A DNA stretch of 64,000 bases from Rhizophagus irregularis (Eukaryota > Glomeromycota > Glomeromycetes > Glomerales > Glomeraceae). Position numbers and translations under genes: made by a program. Under the pieces are notes generated by a model. That model did not search any database. It saw only the letters and a list, made by a program, of their open reading frames with translations, and was not told the DNA's origin. Of the stretch, positions 1 through 11,899 are shown piece after piece. Positions within the stretch are counted from its first letter, which is position 1. Each line of letters begins with the position of its first letter. The DNA lies in contig NC_089435.1 of the NCBI RefSeq assembly GCF_026210795.1, positions 2,170,001 to 2,234,000 of the forward strand. The letters run 5' to 3'.

Positions 1-720
1 TGGAACTAGGAACGCAAATGCCTGACTCCTTGAAAGATGTTCCAATATTAACTTCTCAAACGGGTCTCGGTAGGCTAATTAACCGAGATCATATAGTATG
101 TACAATGGCAAAATTGATTCGAAATATTTTTATCACGTGCAACAAATCATTTTATCTTTATAAAACGTAACCTAAAATATTATCACGTCATGTAAGTTAG
201 TAAGTACAATAATAATTATTAGGCATAAAAACTTTACAAATCATATGAGAGATTTTGTTGAGAATGTAGAAAATTAAAGAATCATATCATATTATTACAT
301 TAATGATTGTTCAGAAATTTCTGGAATATTTTCAACAAAATTTCAAAAAATTGGATACAGTATCAAATACATTGGTATTTTATAATTGATGATGGTCGAA
401 ATATCATGTGTATCAGGTAAAAGTTTTAAAAAGTTTGATAGATACATCGGATAAATCACGAAGTGCCGAATAACTATTAAGGTATTTTTTTTTGGTGCTA
501 CGAATTACTAAGACACCACAACTCCTGTTGATGCGCCTTTATATTATTAATTAGATCGGCACATTTTTCGACAAAGAATTTTCTATTGTACAAATAAACC
601 CAGAAATTTATCATATAGTGTAATTGTGTATGCTAAATTACTTTATTCCGACTTTTCCGCAATAACTTATAATGCTCTACCGCAGTAACTGATAATATAC
701 GCAATACGTAAATTTTTTTT
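1..720. repeat. Left-hand copy of a duplicated flanking block
   Basis: No gene is visible. The stretch is a diverged copy of 9300-9890: both hold the phrase 'ttccaatattaacttctcaa', then 'acgggtctcg', then 'atggcaaaattgat', then 'gtaacctaaaatatta', in the same order. It lies 3' of family copy A (minus strand), as 9300-9890 lies 3' of copy C. It may continue beyond the left edge. Confidence 0.7.
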
Positions 721-998
721 TTAAAGAAAAAGTTTTATTTCAGTTTTAAATATTGATACAAATACATTTGGTTCGTTTTCGAATTATATATAAAAAAAAT
801 TCCCAATCACTAATAAAAAAAACATAGAAAAAAAGTAGAAAGAATCAAAATTAAGTTGCCCATATATTAAAAGGAATATCTTAAAAATATTGTCTTAAAT
901 AATATTAGCTTAATTTAACATTAATAAATAAGGAGTAAATTAAAACTCAAGAAGAAAAAAAACTTATTTCATCCTAAATATATTAATGAGTCTGATTC

Positions 999-1538
999 TT
1001 AGGAATTCTGAAATCCTGTATCTTGGATTTTATCAGAAATAGTTTCGCTTACCGAATTTGAAGCCGTATTATAGGCGTCGTTATTATCCGAATATACTTG
1101 GGAAGTAGATTGAATATTAGTATCAAAAAAATTTTGTTGAATGCTGTTTTGTTGATAAACGGGTTGTTGAACTTGTTGAAATTGTTGTTGAATTTGTTGT
1201 TGAATTAGAGAATGTATGTTATTATGCAGTGGAAACTCATGACCAGGAATACGAGATAAATTAATACTATTATTCAAGCGTCGGGCATTTTCTAATGGGT
1301 GTAATTCAGTATATTGATATGTAACGTGATAGATACGTGTATCGTTTGGTAAAGGAAAGTAAAATTCAAATGTATCGTTTTGAAGTGCGGGAGTTGTAGT
1401 ACTAGTATTAGACATTTCTACGGCGGTGTTAATGGAAGTGTGTTGGTCGTTGTTAATATGTAAAGGTGCGAAGTTATTTTCAGTTTGATACATTGGTATA
1501 TCAGAATGATCTGGAGAAGTTTGGTTATTTAAATTCAT
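999..1538 (-). CDS. Gln/Asn-rich small protein, family copy A (179 aa)
   Basis: I do not recognise this protein. It is one of seven related minus-strand copies between 1.0 and 31.7 kb. The order is a polar Asn/Thr/Ser-rich N-terminus (1-52), a conserved core (about 57-108) with the landmarks FEFYFPLPNDTRIYHVTYQY and ELHPLENARRLNNSINLS, a Gln-rich helix (about 111-130) and an Asn/Ser-rich tail ending FQNS. There is no signal peptide, membrane segment or cysteine pattern, so a soluble protein is likely. Copy C (13054-13593) has the same length and differs at only about seven residues, which supports real coding. The start is the first ATG of the frame and is conserved in other copies (MNxNNQT). 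The core could be a small protein-interaction or DNA-binding fold, but nothing proves this. Confidence 0.75.
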   Translation of the reverse strand: MNLNNQTSPDHSDIPMYQTENNFAPLHINNDQHTSINTAVEMSNTSTTTPALQNDTFEFYFPLPNDTRIYHVTYQYTELHPLENARRLNNSINLSRIPGHEFPLHNNIHSLIQQQIQQQFQQVQQPVYQQNSIQQNFFDTNIQSTSQVYSDNNDAYNTASNSVSETISDKIQDTGFQNS

Positions 1539-4161
1539 TTTTCTAAAAAAATTTTAATTATGTTTGAATATTCATGAATATAATCAATTTTATATGAAGA
1601 AATTATTTAATATGCCAGAAAAAAAATTAAGAAAAAAAGGAGAAGGAAAAAATATAAATTTTTTTGAAAAAAAAACAGGTGAAAAAAGGGGAATATGGTA
1701 TCTTTATATATGTTTTTGAGAGAGAAGTACTTTTAACAATAGAAAAAATAAAAATAAAAAATAAAATAAGTAATAAACTCGGCGTAAAACGAGGAAAAAG
1801 AAAATTTTTTTTTTTGATTGTAAAATTAATTCCAAGAGGGTGTTAAGATGATTATATATATTTGATTCTGGTAATTATTTATAATATTTATTTTTTTTTT
1901 CGTTTTTCGTTTTTTTTATAGTGTATTTAATGAGAAGGGTTATTAATAATATTTATTTTAATTATATTAGTAAAGTAAGAGTTTTTGTTTTTTTAAATCC
2001 ATTAAATATGTTTCGTTGGAGTTATATTAAAAAACTCTTTCGAAGTCGAAGTATATTTATAACAAAATTTTCCGGTGTGCATCGTGTGCTCATCAAGAGT
2101 TGTTTGTTATGCAAATATTGATGCGTGTTTTAAATGTAAGATTATCGTCAATTGGGATTTCGGGCACAACATTCACATACCAGTTTAAGGAACGACTCTA
2201 GAAGGTTAATTTTTACATAAATTACAATACAGTCGTACAGATAAGAAAGATAAGAAAAGAATTTTCGCATTAATCTCTGCTTATTTTACTAAAAAGTCAA
2301 ATATTTATTTATTGATAGGAATAATTTTGTTGTTTGCCCCTAATATTATATATAGTGCTCCCTTAACTAATATGCGTTACAAATAAAAAAAAATGATGTA
2401 AGGTACCATTCAGGCGTACAAAGAAAAAAAAAATGATTCGACAAAAACGGATGCATGAAAAACTTTGTAATTAACAGTGGCTTGTGGCTTTTGTAATGTG
2501 ACTTGTGTAACTATAAGTTATACATTTATTGATTATCTGATTTCTTTTCCTTCTAATATTATTTTCAATGTTTAGAAGGGCCATCTAATGAACTTACAGG
2601 ACTCTTCTGGATTAAGAAGAGAGAATGACAACCTATTTCATGATTAAAATATCCTCCAGACGGAGCATAATCGCGTCTATCAAGCAAATGCTAGATTATT
2701 AAGAGATGCAACAACATAATGAACTCTGGCCTAAGCATCCCTTTTTGTATGCCAGGTTCTTGGCGCAGCCACAAATTGTGGCGCAACGAAAATCATGAAT
2801 TTCAATTATGATTCCTACAGTAACAAATAGATTCTTGTTCCTCATTAAAAATAAAATGCATTTTTCAGGATAAATTGAAGATGATCGATCCCTTTTCATA
2901 TTCTTTAATTAGCCGTATTAATTCGTATTAATTTCTTTGTTCTTATTGTCATGAAATATTATGAATTTATATTTTTATGAATATTAAAAGTAATTATATT
3001 ATCTTAATTGTAAAACAGGTAAAATTCATATGAAAAAAATGGATGGCAAATTCAAAAAAGAATCGGATTACAACACCGAAATATGTTTGTTTAATAAGGG
3101 TTAAATTCATATATTTATCAAATTGTTTCAAATTTTAATTTATGTTATACATTATTTAATAAATGAGATAACTTTATTATTATAAAGTTGAGTTTTTATT
3201 TATTTGTTAACGCTAACATTTTATTATCAATAACATGATGATATTATTGATATACAATTTATACAATTTCAATTTTTTTTTTAATCTTTAAACAAATGAG
3301 GTTAAAAGGTTCTAAAGGTTCTAATTAACGAATCTTAATTCCGAACTTATTTCTCTTTATAAACTCATTTTCTAATAATGGCCATAATTTAATTAATTTT
3401 CCTAATATAAATAATTATCTTTAATAATGATAATGAATATTTGTTGAACTTTTTTTCTTTCATTTTCTTAACGCGTTTCAAGAGAGATATTCCAATTGTT
3501 TGAGGGAACGCGCCAATAAATCTTTTGTTTACAAATAAATGTGATTCTCTCATGAATTATTCCCCCAAAATATGGATTTGTAATCATAAGACCTATATAT
3601 TACGTTAAAAAATGAGACAACTTTTTATGTAAAATCATTTAAACTTTACTTCGATCATCTCTTTCTGATTTCTATAGAAAATTCGAAGTTTCAATAATAA
3701 TAAATAAACATTTTTATTCCACTTACACATAATTAAAATCTGTCATTATAAAATCACAATTAAAATTGATTTAAATTTTTAATTCTAATCAAAAGTACAT
3801 TATAATGCTGGTACGGTAACGATCACTGCCGGTGAGCTTTAGCAATTTTCATTAAATTATTAGTTATTTTATTTTGAAGTTCCCCTGTTTAATATTTAGG
3901 TTTCATTATAACGTATGACATATTACATCATTGTTAAATAGAATATCTTAAATGCCCAATGTCCCATGCATAGATATTATAAATCCGTTGGTGGCTTGGC
4001 AACAACACTTATAATAAACTTCGCCATCAAGAAGCAATTCATAAAAAATAAATTTTTATTGCATTATTTAAAAAAATGTTTACTATTTAGTTTTTTTATG
4101 GGGTGGGGATTTTACCCCGGTGAAAGTTAGCAATACCCATATAGAAATATGATAAGCTGTA
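1539..4161. other. Intergenic, AT-rich; 5' flank of copy A
   Basis: No supportable gene. From 1539 to about 2080 the sequence is a near copy of the 5' flank of copy C (13594-14100), sharing 'ggtgaaaaaaggggaatatg' and 'gagaagggttattaataata', so the family promoter was duplicated with the gene. Short open frames at 1664, 1921 and 2699 (minus) have AT-driven composition and no recognisable domain. Confidence 0.6.
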
Positions 4162-4181
4162 TTTTTTTTTTAAAAAAAAAA
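4162..4181. repeat. T10A10 perfect palindrome
   Basis: Ten T followed by ten A. The same T-run/A-run junction (T7-10 then A8-13) recurs near 7062, 8059, 18804, 19448, 26308, 28705, 46579, 51464 and 52548. Confidence 0.9.
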
Positions 4182-4309
4182 GGAAGTTGTACTAACGAGA
4201 ATCAGATGTTCGTCTATTATTTTCTTCTAGTCTCCTTTTTATAATTATTTATTTTATGTGAAGTTATTTATGCCGATCTTATAATGAGCGGATAATTTTT
4301 AGATATCTG

Positions 4310-4372
4310 ATATCTGACATATATATATAATACTGTATATATACGATGTATATATACAATATATATATATAC
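4310..4372. repeat. TA-type microsatellite
   Basis: Alternating 'atatat' blocks separated by single-base changes, preceded by a doubled 'gatatct' motif. The following pyrimidine tract (4381-4430) repeats 'cttccccctt'. Confidence 0.8.
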
Positions 4373-4440
4373 GTGTGTCATTCTGTCTTCCCTTTTCGTC
4401 TTCCCCCTTCCCCCTTCCCCTTTCCTTCTTCATCTTTACC

Positions 4441-4720
4441 ATGAGTTTCGAAAAAAAAATTTCAAAACTTTTATTAGAAAAAAAATTTTTTTTTTTTTAG
4501 GGACTTCAGCTCCGATGTGGACGCCAAGTTCCCAGGTAAGTTTAATCCGAAACTTACATTAAAAAAAAAACTTATTATTTTTTTTTTTTGTAGGAACTTT
4601 CAGCTTCGACTTGGACGCAGAATTCCAAATATGCTTTCGATAAGAAAACATTTCAAAACTTTTTTAAAAAAAATATTTTTTTTTATTTTTTTTAGGGACT
4701 TTGGTTCCGAACGTAGCTAT
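4441..4720 (+). repeat. Three exon-like repeat units flanked by splice signals
   Basis: Three related cores begin at 4501, 4594 and 4696, each straight after a pyrimidine tract ending in TAG. The cores share the pattern GGAACTT-c-GcTTCCGA-tTGGACGC-aAGTTCC (degenerate). Core 1 is followed directly by GTAAGT, like a 5' splice site. The spacers are related too: 'atttcaaaactttt' occurs before unit 1 and before unit 3. The layout imitates tandem mini-exons with 3' and 5' splice sites, but I see no larger reading frame joined to them. Confidence 0.6.
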
Positions 4721-7377
4721 AAATTACGTATATCTGTAATGTGTGATATTACAAACGTGTATAAATTAAATTAAACGGTTGACTAAAGTACCCAATAGTA
4801 TTGCACAAGTTTGGTGTAGGAGACCCAAGTTAAAATTATTATATTGCGTACTCCACATATTTAAAAGGTTTCTATACGTACTCTCACCTAACTTGATACC
4901 GATTACTATTTTACTAACCTATAATTACACTAAACAACGTACTCAATCGGAATAACTATTGCCGAAATTCATGATATAAAAAACCTAGTCTTTTGCTTGT
5001 GAGAACAAATCTTCAAACTCGACTTTAAAATTCTCTACGAACCCCTTTCTATCTTATTACCAATTATTTTTTTGTTTTGAACGAAGAGAAACCTTTAACA
5101 CCATTTTATAACTTTCCCGAAATCCTGTATCTGATTTCTTATACCTCAGTTATTTTAATATCGCAATAGTATTATTTAAATAAATAAGAACAACCGTCTT
5201 TTATAAAAAACCAATTTCCTGAAAAATTTTTATAAGGAGTAATTTTCTAGTAGATTATCACTAATAGAGATCTCACCAACAATTTAATAATGCGGTGATC
5301 TAGGACGAAAACCAATTATGGTAATCATCTTACTCTAATGTTAAAAACAAATTTTGCTTGCCGTTAAATTCTCTATCATTAACGAGTTATATTTCCTATT
5401 TTATTTCTTGCTGATCATCAATTAGCTTGGTTGAAAGGTGGCAGCAATGCGGTGAACAACGACATACGATTTACCAAGTTCTATGGGACAGAACATTCGC
5501 AGAAATACTTTAAGGAATCATTTGACTACTTTAAACGAATTTTATCAATGCCCAATTACTTTCGATCGATGAAGTCGAACAATTTATTAAGAGTCCAAAA
5601 GTAATGATGATAAAGAGACTTCATCGCTGTCATTATACAAATTGTACGTTGATCACCATAACTATTTGTTTGAATTCATATTCAGGTTTTAGGCTTAAGA
5701 ATTCTTCACCTTTCTGTACTGTTCTTGGTTTTATAGTCAATTCATACAATATTTCTGAAATATAAAATAATGGCTGAAAAGAAAAATTGACTTTATACGA
5801 GAATTAGTATCAATTTGAGGTCGTTACAACTTTATAGAAATATTAGTCCGCAGAATTTATTAATAAAATCAAAGTTGAATCGAGTAGTATCCTGAATTTT
5901 TTATCGCTGTTCACCAATTTACCATATAATTGTCTGCAATTCAGCCGCAACAAGTGCAGAAACACTGAACCTATAGGATTAGCAAATTAAAATACATAAA
6001 TATATTTAGGAGCGAGTGCCTTAATAAGAAAAGTTCAAGGAATGGGACAATTATGTATTTATTAGACAATATTTTTGCTCCAAAAAGATACCGATTATTT
6101 TAATTAAGCCTTATACAGATATAGTTTATAATAAACACGATTCAATGTGCTAAAAAATCTAAGTATATTCATAAAGGTAATAGTTAAAAAGACATTATTA
6201 GTATTTTATGATATACGGTATGTACTGTAAATATTAACGTCCGACGTGAAATCATTCACAATATATTAGTTTCTGCATGCAACAATTGCAACATGTTAAG
6301 GCAATAAATTTTATTAATATTCACATATACAATATAGTTTAGTAATGCCAAATTGAACTTAGCTAATCACCCAACGAAATCTTATTTACGCTTGCCTAGA
6401 AATAAAAGTGTATGTTACATCTTTCTTTCATAATGTTGGCGTTTTCGGGTCTTTTTTTTTTTTGATTTCTTACTGGAAATGGCAATAAAAGAATTTAATA
6501 GGAAATATAATATGAATTATTTTAGATTGCCAATTTTTTTGTTTTAAACTTGGTTCATATATACATATGAAATCATCGTATTTTCCTAGTAAAATCTTTA
6601 TTAACAAATGTTTATGTCACAGAAGTGATTTATTAATAAAAATAAAATTATCTGTGAAATCCCTTTTTTTTATCGCGCGACCTTGCATCTTCTATATCCG
6701 TAACAAAGTTTAATGGATTTTTAGGTTGATAAAATGTCATCGAATTTTGCGGAATGACTTTGCAAAAAAATAAATAATCAGGATATCTTTGTACAAAATG
6801 TTCAATATTGTATATATTTTCTTTATTTTTTATTTTCTTAGTTTATCAGTTAAGGAAGTTGATATTAGTTGTAATAAGATGGTACAGTATCCCGACAATC
6901 TGAAGCGTAAGCAATTAACTAAAATTTCGGATTTCACAATTTTGAATAAAATTTTGATATCGTACAGATGATTCTCAAAAGAGAAACATTCAGAATAAAA
7001 TTTTTTTGATAGCTATTAATGTTAAGACTTGATCCATTTTACATCAAGGTCCATATATTAATTTTTTTTAAAAAAAAAAAGCTTTATTTCACTTTCAGTT
7101 ATTAGAAAATGTATGAATACAATAAAAAATAAAATAAACTTCAGAAAGTTATAATTTCTATATTTTAAAAAATAAAAAAAAATACGTTAAAATATTCTAT
7201 AGTATAATAATAATATAGTTAGGATTTAAGTTTAATTAACAACTTAATTTAGAATAAAAAGAAGGGCCATACATACATAATCGGAAATTTATTATAGTCG
7301 AACTTAAAGAGTAAAAGTAAAAATTCAAGATAGAAAAAAAAGTCATAGAATGAAATATATTAATTGAATAATATTCC
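4721..7377. other. Intergenic with two duplicated blocks
   Basis: No supportable gene. The part 5070-5330 matches 15010-15385 (shared 'aataagaacaaccgtctttt' and 'tctcaccaacaa'). The part from about 6540 to 7377 matches the 3' flanks of copies E and F (about 26040-26700 and 27780-29060), sharing 'atcaggatatctttgtacaa', 'tatcccgacaatctga' and 'gctttatttcactt'. The ORF at 6789 lies inside that block and has no counterpart, so I do not call it. Confidence 0.6.
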
Positions 7378-7976
7378 TTAAGGAGAATTCTGAAATTCCT
7401 CATCTTGAATGTTATAGGAAATAGTTCCGTTTACTGAGATTGAAGTTGTATCATAAGTATTATTGTTTGAATATACTTGAGTAGTAGGTTGAATAGTTTC
7501 GTTTAATTGTTGTTGAATGTTATTTGCGGTATTTTGTTGATAAACAGGTAGTTGGATCAGTTGTTGAATTTGTTGCCGAATTAAAGAATGTATATTATTA
7601 TGGAGTGGAAACTGGGGATCGGGAATAAGATAAATTAATGCTATTATTCAAGAGTCTCGCATTTTCTAATGGGTGTAATTCGGTATATTGATATGTAACA
7701 TGGTAGATACGTGCATCATTAGATAACAATAACCTAAATGGTTATATACTAACACTCTGCGATTGACTTTCTAGCAAATCTTGTTCTTCTTTAAGCTGTT
7801 GAAGCTCGAGCATTTTCATTTTTGTTTCAAACAACTGGCGTTGTTCGTAGCGTTGACGTTCGTGTTCTATTCGTTTCTGCTCTAACCATTTCTGTTCTAG
7901 ATTAGTGATGCGCTATCATTACCCATTGGTAAATTAGAATCCTGTAATCTTGTGCAGTTTGATTATTTGAATTCAT
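7378..7976 (-). pseudogene. Gln/Asn-rich family copy B, decayed
   Basis: The 5' end (ATG at 7976, MNSNNQTAQDY) and the 3' half (from IYHVTYQYTELHPLENAR to the FQNSP end) match copy D, but the frame is not continuous. The N-terminal frame closes early, there is a small length change near 7628, and the middle (about 7738-7912) is replaced by unrelated coding-like DNA. The best relative is copy D (shared SLIRQQIQQLIQ and NTANNIQQQL). Its 3' flank is shared with copies D, E and F. Confidence 0.75.
7742..7912 (-). pseudogene. Captured coiled-coil coding fragment
   Basis: Inside copy B an open frame of about 56 codons reads, on the minus strand, as a strongly charged coiled coil: RITNLEQKWLEQKRIEH, then ERQRYEQRQLFETKMKMLEL, then QQLKEEQDLLESQS, and then a stop. 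It is absent from all other copies and replaces their N-terminal-core junction. Base composition is less AT-rich than the surroundings. It looks like the C-terminal exon of another gene, of the kind found at the end of Myb/SANT-like or transposon-associated proteins, but I cannot assign a donor. Confidence 0.6.
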
Positions 7977-8234
7977 TTTTGTAACGTGAAAACTATGAAG
8001 AATCAGAAAGTTGGAATGAAGTAATAGTAGTAAGGATGGGTTATTTACAGTATATTACTTTTTTTTTAAAAAAAAAAGTTAAATCGCAAACGAATATTAT
8101 AAAAAAGCTTAGTGTAAGTAAAGCAGTGTTCAGTGATCAGCACCCACCGCTGAATATTAAAAGAGGAACTAACACTCGTTCGAAAATTATAATTATGTTA
8201 AATCACTATGATAATTACCAGCTAATTCTGTGAT

Positions 8235-9069
8235 TAGGGATTGGAACCGTCAAAAAAAAGCTTAACCGGTTAATAACCGGTTAATTAGAGCGTCTAACCG
8301 GTTAATAACCGGTTAATTAGAGCGTCTAACCGGTTAATAGTCGGTTAATTAATCGGTTAATTAACCGGTTAATTTGTAATGAGGCTAACCGGTTAATAAC
8401 CAGTTAATATATAAATTTTATATTTTAACGTGTGTTTAGAGGCCTATTTTTTGTATTTTAACGCGCGTTTAAAGATAAATTTTTGTGTTTTTAACTAAAT
8501 AGTATTATTTAAGAGTAATTTCTGGTAAATATTTATATTAAAATGTATACATTAGTAAAAAATTACATACAGTATATTGTAATTACTTACTACCCAGTCA
8601 TGCAGTGGTCACCGGTATCAGCACTAAGTTGAAAAGTTTTTTAATTATATTTTTAGTTCTATCCGAAATTCCATTCCAATTCTGATGGCCACTATAGTAT
8701 TCAAATTTTTTTTCTTATTTAAAATACTATACCCGATCATATCATGCTGATTTCTGCATAAATCAAGGTTATAACTTTAGAATATTTTAACATAAATAAT
8801 GTTAAATTATAAATATCATATGCAATATATTATATTAAAATATAAGATTGCAGGTTTATCATCGAATCTATTAGGGTGGGCAAAATTAAAGTTAATGCTA
8901 GTAAAGTTAAAGTTAGAAGTTGGCTAGGAATTACTACTTTAGGATGATCTGTATTTTAACCGGTTAAGTTAGCCGGTTAATTAGTCGGTTAATTTAACCG
9001 GTTAAATTAACCGGTTAACCGTTTTTTGAGAGGTCTTAACCGGTTAACCTTAACCGGTTCCAATCCCTA
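8235..9069. mobile_element. Non-autonomous hAT-type DNA transposon, 835 bp, AACCGGTT ends
   Basis: The ends are a perfect 15-bp terminal inverted repeat, TAGGGATTGGAACCG, flanked on both sides by the same 8-bp direct repeat tctgtgat (8227-8234 and 9070-9077). An 8-bp target duplication with ends starting TAG-G is the hAT hallmark. The subterminal 150 bp on each side are packed with the palindromic word TTAACCGGTTAA, including a 33-bp unit present twice near 8265-8330. The interior is AT-rich with no transposase frame, so it must have been moved in trans. Perfect ends and target site suggest a fairly recent insertion. Confidence 0.92.
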
Positions 9070-9077
9070 TCTGTGAT

Positions 9078-10066
9078 AAAAGATTTATTATTTTTTTTTT
9101 TTTAGTAAACGCACACATAGAAGTACAGTAGTAAAAACTATGAAGCAGAAGCTATTTACCAACGTGTACTACTATAGTTATCAAAAACTACTATTAAATC
9201 CTTGTAACTAACTAAACAAAAAACCTAAAGTGTGTATGTCCAAGCAATCAAAACAAGAAAAGGAAAACTTTTTTACTAATTTTCTAGAATACTTTTCGTT
9301 AATTTTAAAGGGGCGCAAATGTCTGATTTCTTGAAAAGTGTTCCAATATTAACTTCTCAACTTCTCAAACGGGTCTCGATAAGCTAATTGAACGAGATCA
9401 TATGTACAATGGCAAAATTGATCTACCTCATTCGAAATATTTTGTCATATCAATCAATCGGGAACCGTTCATTTCACCTTTATAATGTAACCTAAAATAT
9501 TAGCACGATGGCATGAGAGATTTTGTTGAAAATGTAGAAAATTAAAGAATCATATGATATTATTGCACAATAATTTCATTAATGATTGTTCAGAAATTTC
9601 TGGAATATTTCAACGAAATTTCAAAAATTGGACTAATTTATTCAAAATATTAAATTATCTGTTCATACAGTCAAATACATTGAAGTATTTTTTTTCTGGT
9701 GCTACGAATAAATTTTAACTAAGACATGTTTTTTTCACCACAACTACTGTTTGAGTCTTTATATTATTATCCAGCATTTTTAAATAAAGTAAGAGAAAAA
9801 AAAACCATATTATTGAAATGTTGTACAAAAAGGTGTCCTCGACTTTTCCGCAGTAACTTATGATCTGCCGCTCGCTTATTTCAATTTTAAACTAGGCGTA
9901 ACCCGTCACGTTGCGCCAGGGACGATAAAGTAAGAGAATAATAATAAATACACTTATATTTTATTTGCCATGCAATGTGAATAGGTCTAGATTTTTACTA
10001 TTATTATGATGGGATTAGTAGGAAATAAATGTAATAAATTACACAATTTATATGATTGTGTGTAAG
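9078..10066. repeat. Right-hand copy of the duplicated flanking block, cut by insertions
   Basis: No gene. The part 9300-9890 is the partner of 1-720. In the left copy the block runs on towards gene A, but here the counterpart resumes only at about 12780, so about 2.9 kb (the hAT element, AT-rich DNA and the purine tract) separates the halves. Confidence 0.65.
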
Positions 10067-11288
10067 TAGTGCTTCGATCCGTTTCTGTCTCATCCGGATG
10101 AATCCGGATGAATCCGGATTTTTTTTTATCCGGATATCCGGATTTTGACCCGGATTTTGATCCGGATGGAAAATATCCGGTTTGAACCGGAATCCGGATG
10201 AGTTTTCATATATATTTACTATATTCACGCAATATATCGCCATCCAGTAATCGTAGAAAGACGATTAATGGCTCATTGGAATCGTCGCATCAAGAGCTTT
10301 CGAATGGTACTAAAATGAGCTTTCTAGCTTCGATAGATGATGAGATAATTTTTAAAATATTTACATGAATAACTCGCCATCTATTGATGCTAGAAAGGTT
10401 ATTTTGGTGCTCTCTATGAGTGGATTCTAATGATCCATTAATCATATTTTTATGATCACTGGATAGCGAGTTATTGCGCGAAAACAGTTCTGACTAATTA
10501 GAAAAGAACTGTAAAATAGTTTTTTTTAAATGTAAAATATATTTAAATGTTCTTTATTTTATTAACTTTAAAAATGTAAAAAATACACCTTTTTCAATTC
10601 AAATATGAAGATAAAAAAAAATTTTTAAAAATAAAAAATTTTGCTAAATTGTTGGAGTATTTGAAAAAAAAAATACAAAATAAAAAAATTAATTATTTAC
10701 TATTCTTCTCCTTAAAGTTTATTAAAAAAGCCCAGATTCTTATTAAATAAAAGCCATAAAGTTTATTTAAAAAAGCCCAGAGTTTATTAAAAAAGTCTGG
10801 ATTTTTATTAGATAAAAGTCTTAAAATTTATTAAAAAAGCCTAGATCCTTATTAAATAAAAGCCATAAAGTTCATAAAAAAAGCCCAGATTCTCATTAAA
10901 TAAAAGCCATAGTGTTTATTTAACAAAGCCACATACTGTATTTTATTAAATATTAATAATACATAAAGTTTAATTAAGTTGTAAAAGTTACAAAGTATAG
11001 CCATAAATTCTAAAAATTAAATTGATATTAATATTAATTTAATCCAAATTTCATAAAATATTTGTTAAAATTTTTTGATAATAAATATGTTGGAATGCTA
11101 TTCGATGTTTATTATATGGATCATCAACTAGTCCGCAGTCAAAAAAAATTTTATATGTAAATCCAATCCGGATTCCGGTTTCCATCCGGATTATCTGACC
11201 CGGATATTAATCCGGATCAATCCGGATAGAATCCGGATTTTTTTTTTGTGTAATCCGGATGACGGTTTTCATCCGGATCGAAGCACTA
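10067..11288. mobile_element. Non-autonomous hAT-type DNA transposon, 1222 bp, ATCCGGAT ends
   Basis: A perfect 14-bp terminal inverted repeat TAGTGCTTCGATCC is flanked by the 8-bp direct repeat tgtgtaag (10059-10066 and 11289-11296). Both ends carry about 10 copies of the palindromic word ATCCGGAT over roughly 130 bp, the expected place for transposase binding. There is no transposase frame. The interior has a degenerate 45-bp tandem repeat and a second pair of copies of a site near 10240-10470 ('cgccatc' and 'gatcactggata'). The apparent frame at 10004-10243 on the minus strand is only the translated subterminal repeat. The element family differs from the one at 8235 by its word and interior. 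Confidence 0.92.
10713..10930. repeat. Degenerate ~45-bp tandem repeat inside the hAT element
   Basis: About five copies of a unit built from 'aaaaaagcccagattctt', 'attaaataaaagccataa' and 'agtttatt', one of them shortened. Confidence 0.75.
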
Positions 11289-11296
11289 TGTGTAAG

Positions 11297-11899
11297 TGTA
11301 TACAGTATATGAAATATTATTATTAAAAGCAAATATAATAGTATTAAATAAATAATTTAATTTTATTTTATGAAATTTATGATTTATTTATATATTTACA
11401 AATCATTACAAAAGCAATTTTGTTTAAGTAGTTTATTCTTACATTGTTACAAAAAAAATCTTTTTTTTTTATCTTAAAAAAATTCTATTGTAGATTTAAA
11501 AAAAATTACATCCTCTGTTGAAAAAAAATACATATTTATTTGTTACCATATCTCAAAGAAATTTATTTTAGCAATCTATTGTTATAGAAAAAAAATATCT
11601 CACTAATTAATATGAAAAAAAAATCCCCCAAAAATCAATTATAACAATCATGAAAAAAAAAAAATATTCCCCAGAAAAATTAATTATAATAATCTATTGT
11701 CATGAAAAAAACAATTTCCCATAAAATTTACTATGCCGATCTATTGTTACAAAAAATAAATAAGTAAATTATGTCAGTCTATTATTATTGAGCCTAAAAA
11801 ATAATTAGGGAAAATATTATTATTAATAATAATAAGAAGAATCGGGAAAAAAGGCAATTACAGTGGTGCTGTAGCGTCAATATCACCGATCCAAATCTA
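11297..11899. other. AT-rich filler with a degenerate ~55-bp repeat
   Basis: No gene. Between 11460 and 11790 the phrase 'atctattgttat' followed by an A-run and 'ttaattat' recurs four or five times at about 55-bp spacing. Confidence 0.5.

Noticed and set aside
1664-2121. Small plus-strand ORFs upstream of copy A
   Set aside because: Their counterparts upstream of copy C (13680-14100) are not kept open, so they are chance frames in a promoter region.
10004-10243. 79-residue minus-strand frame with PDxNPG repeats
   Set aside because: It is the translated ATCCGGAT subterminal repeat of the hAT element and crosses the element border.
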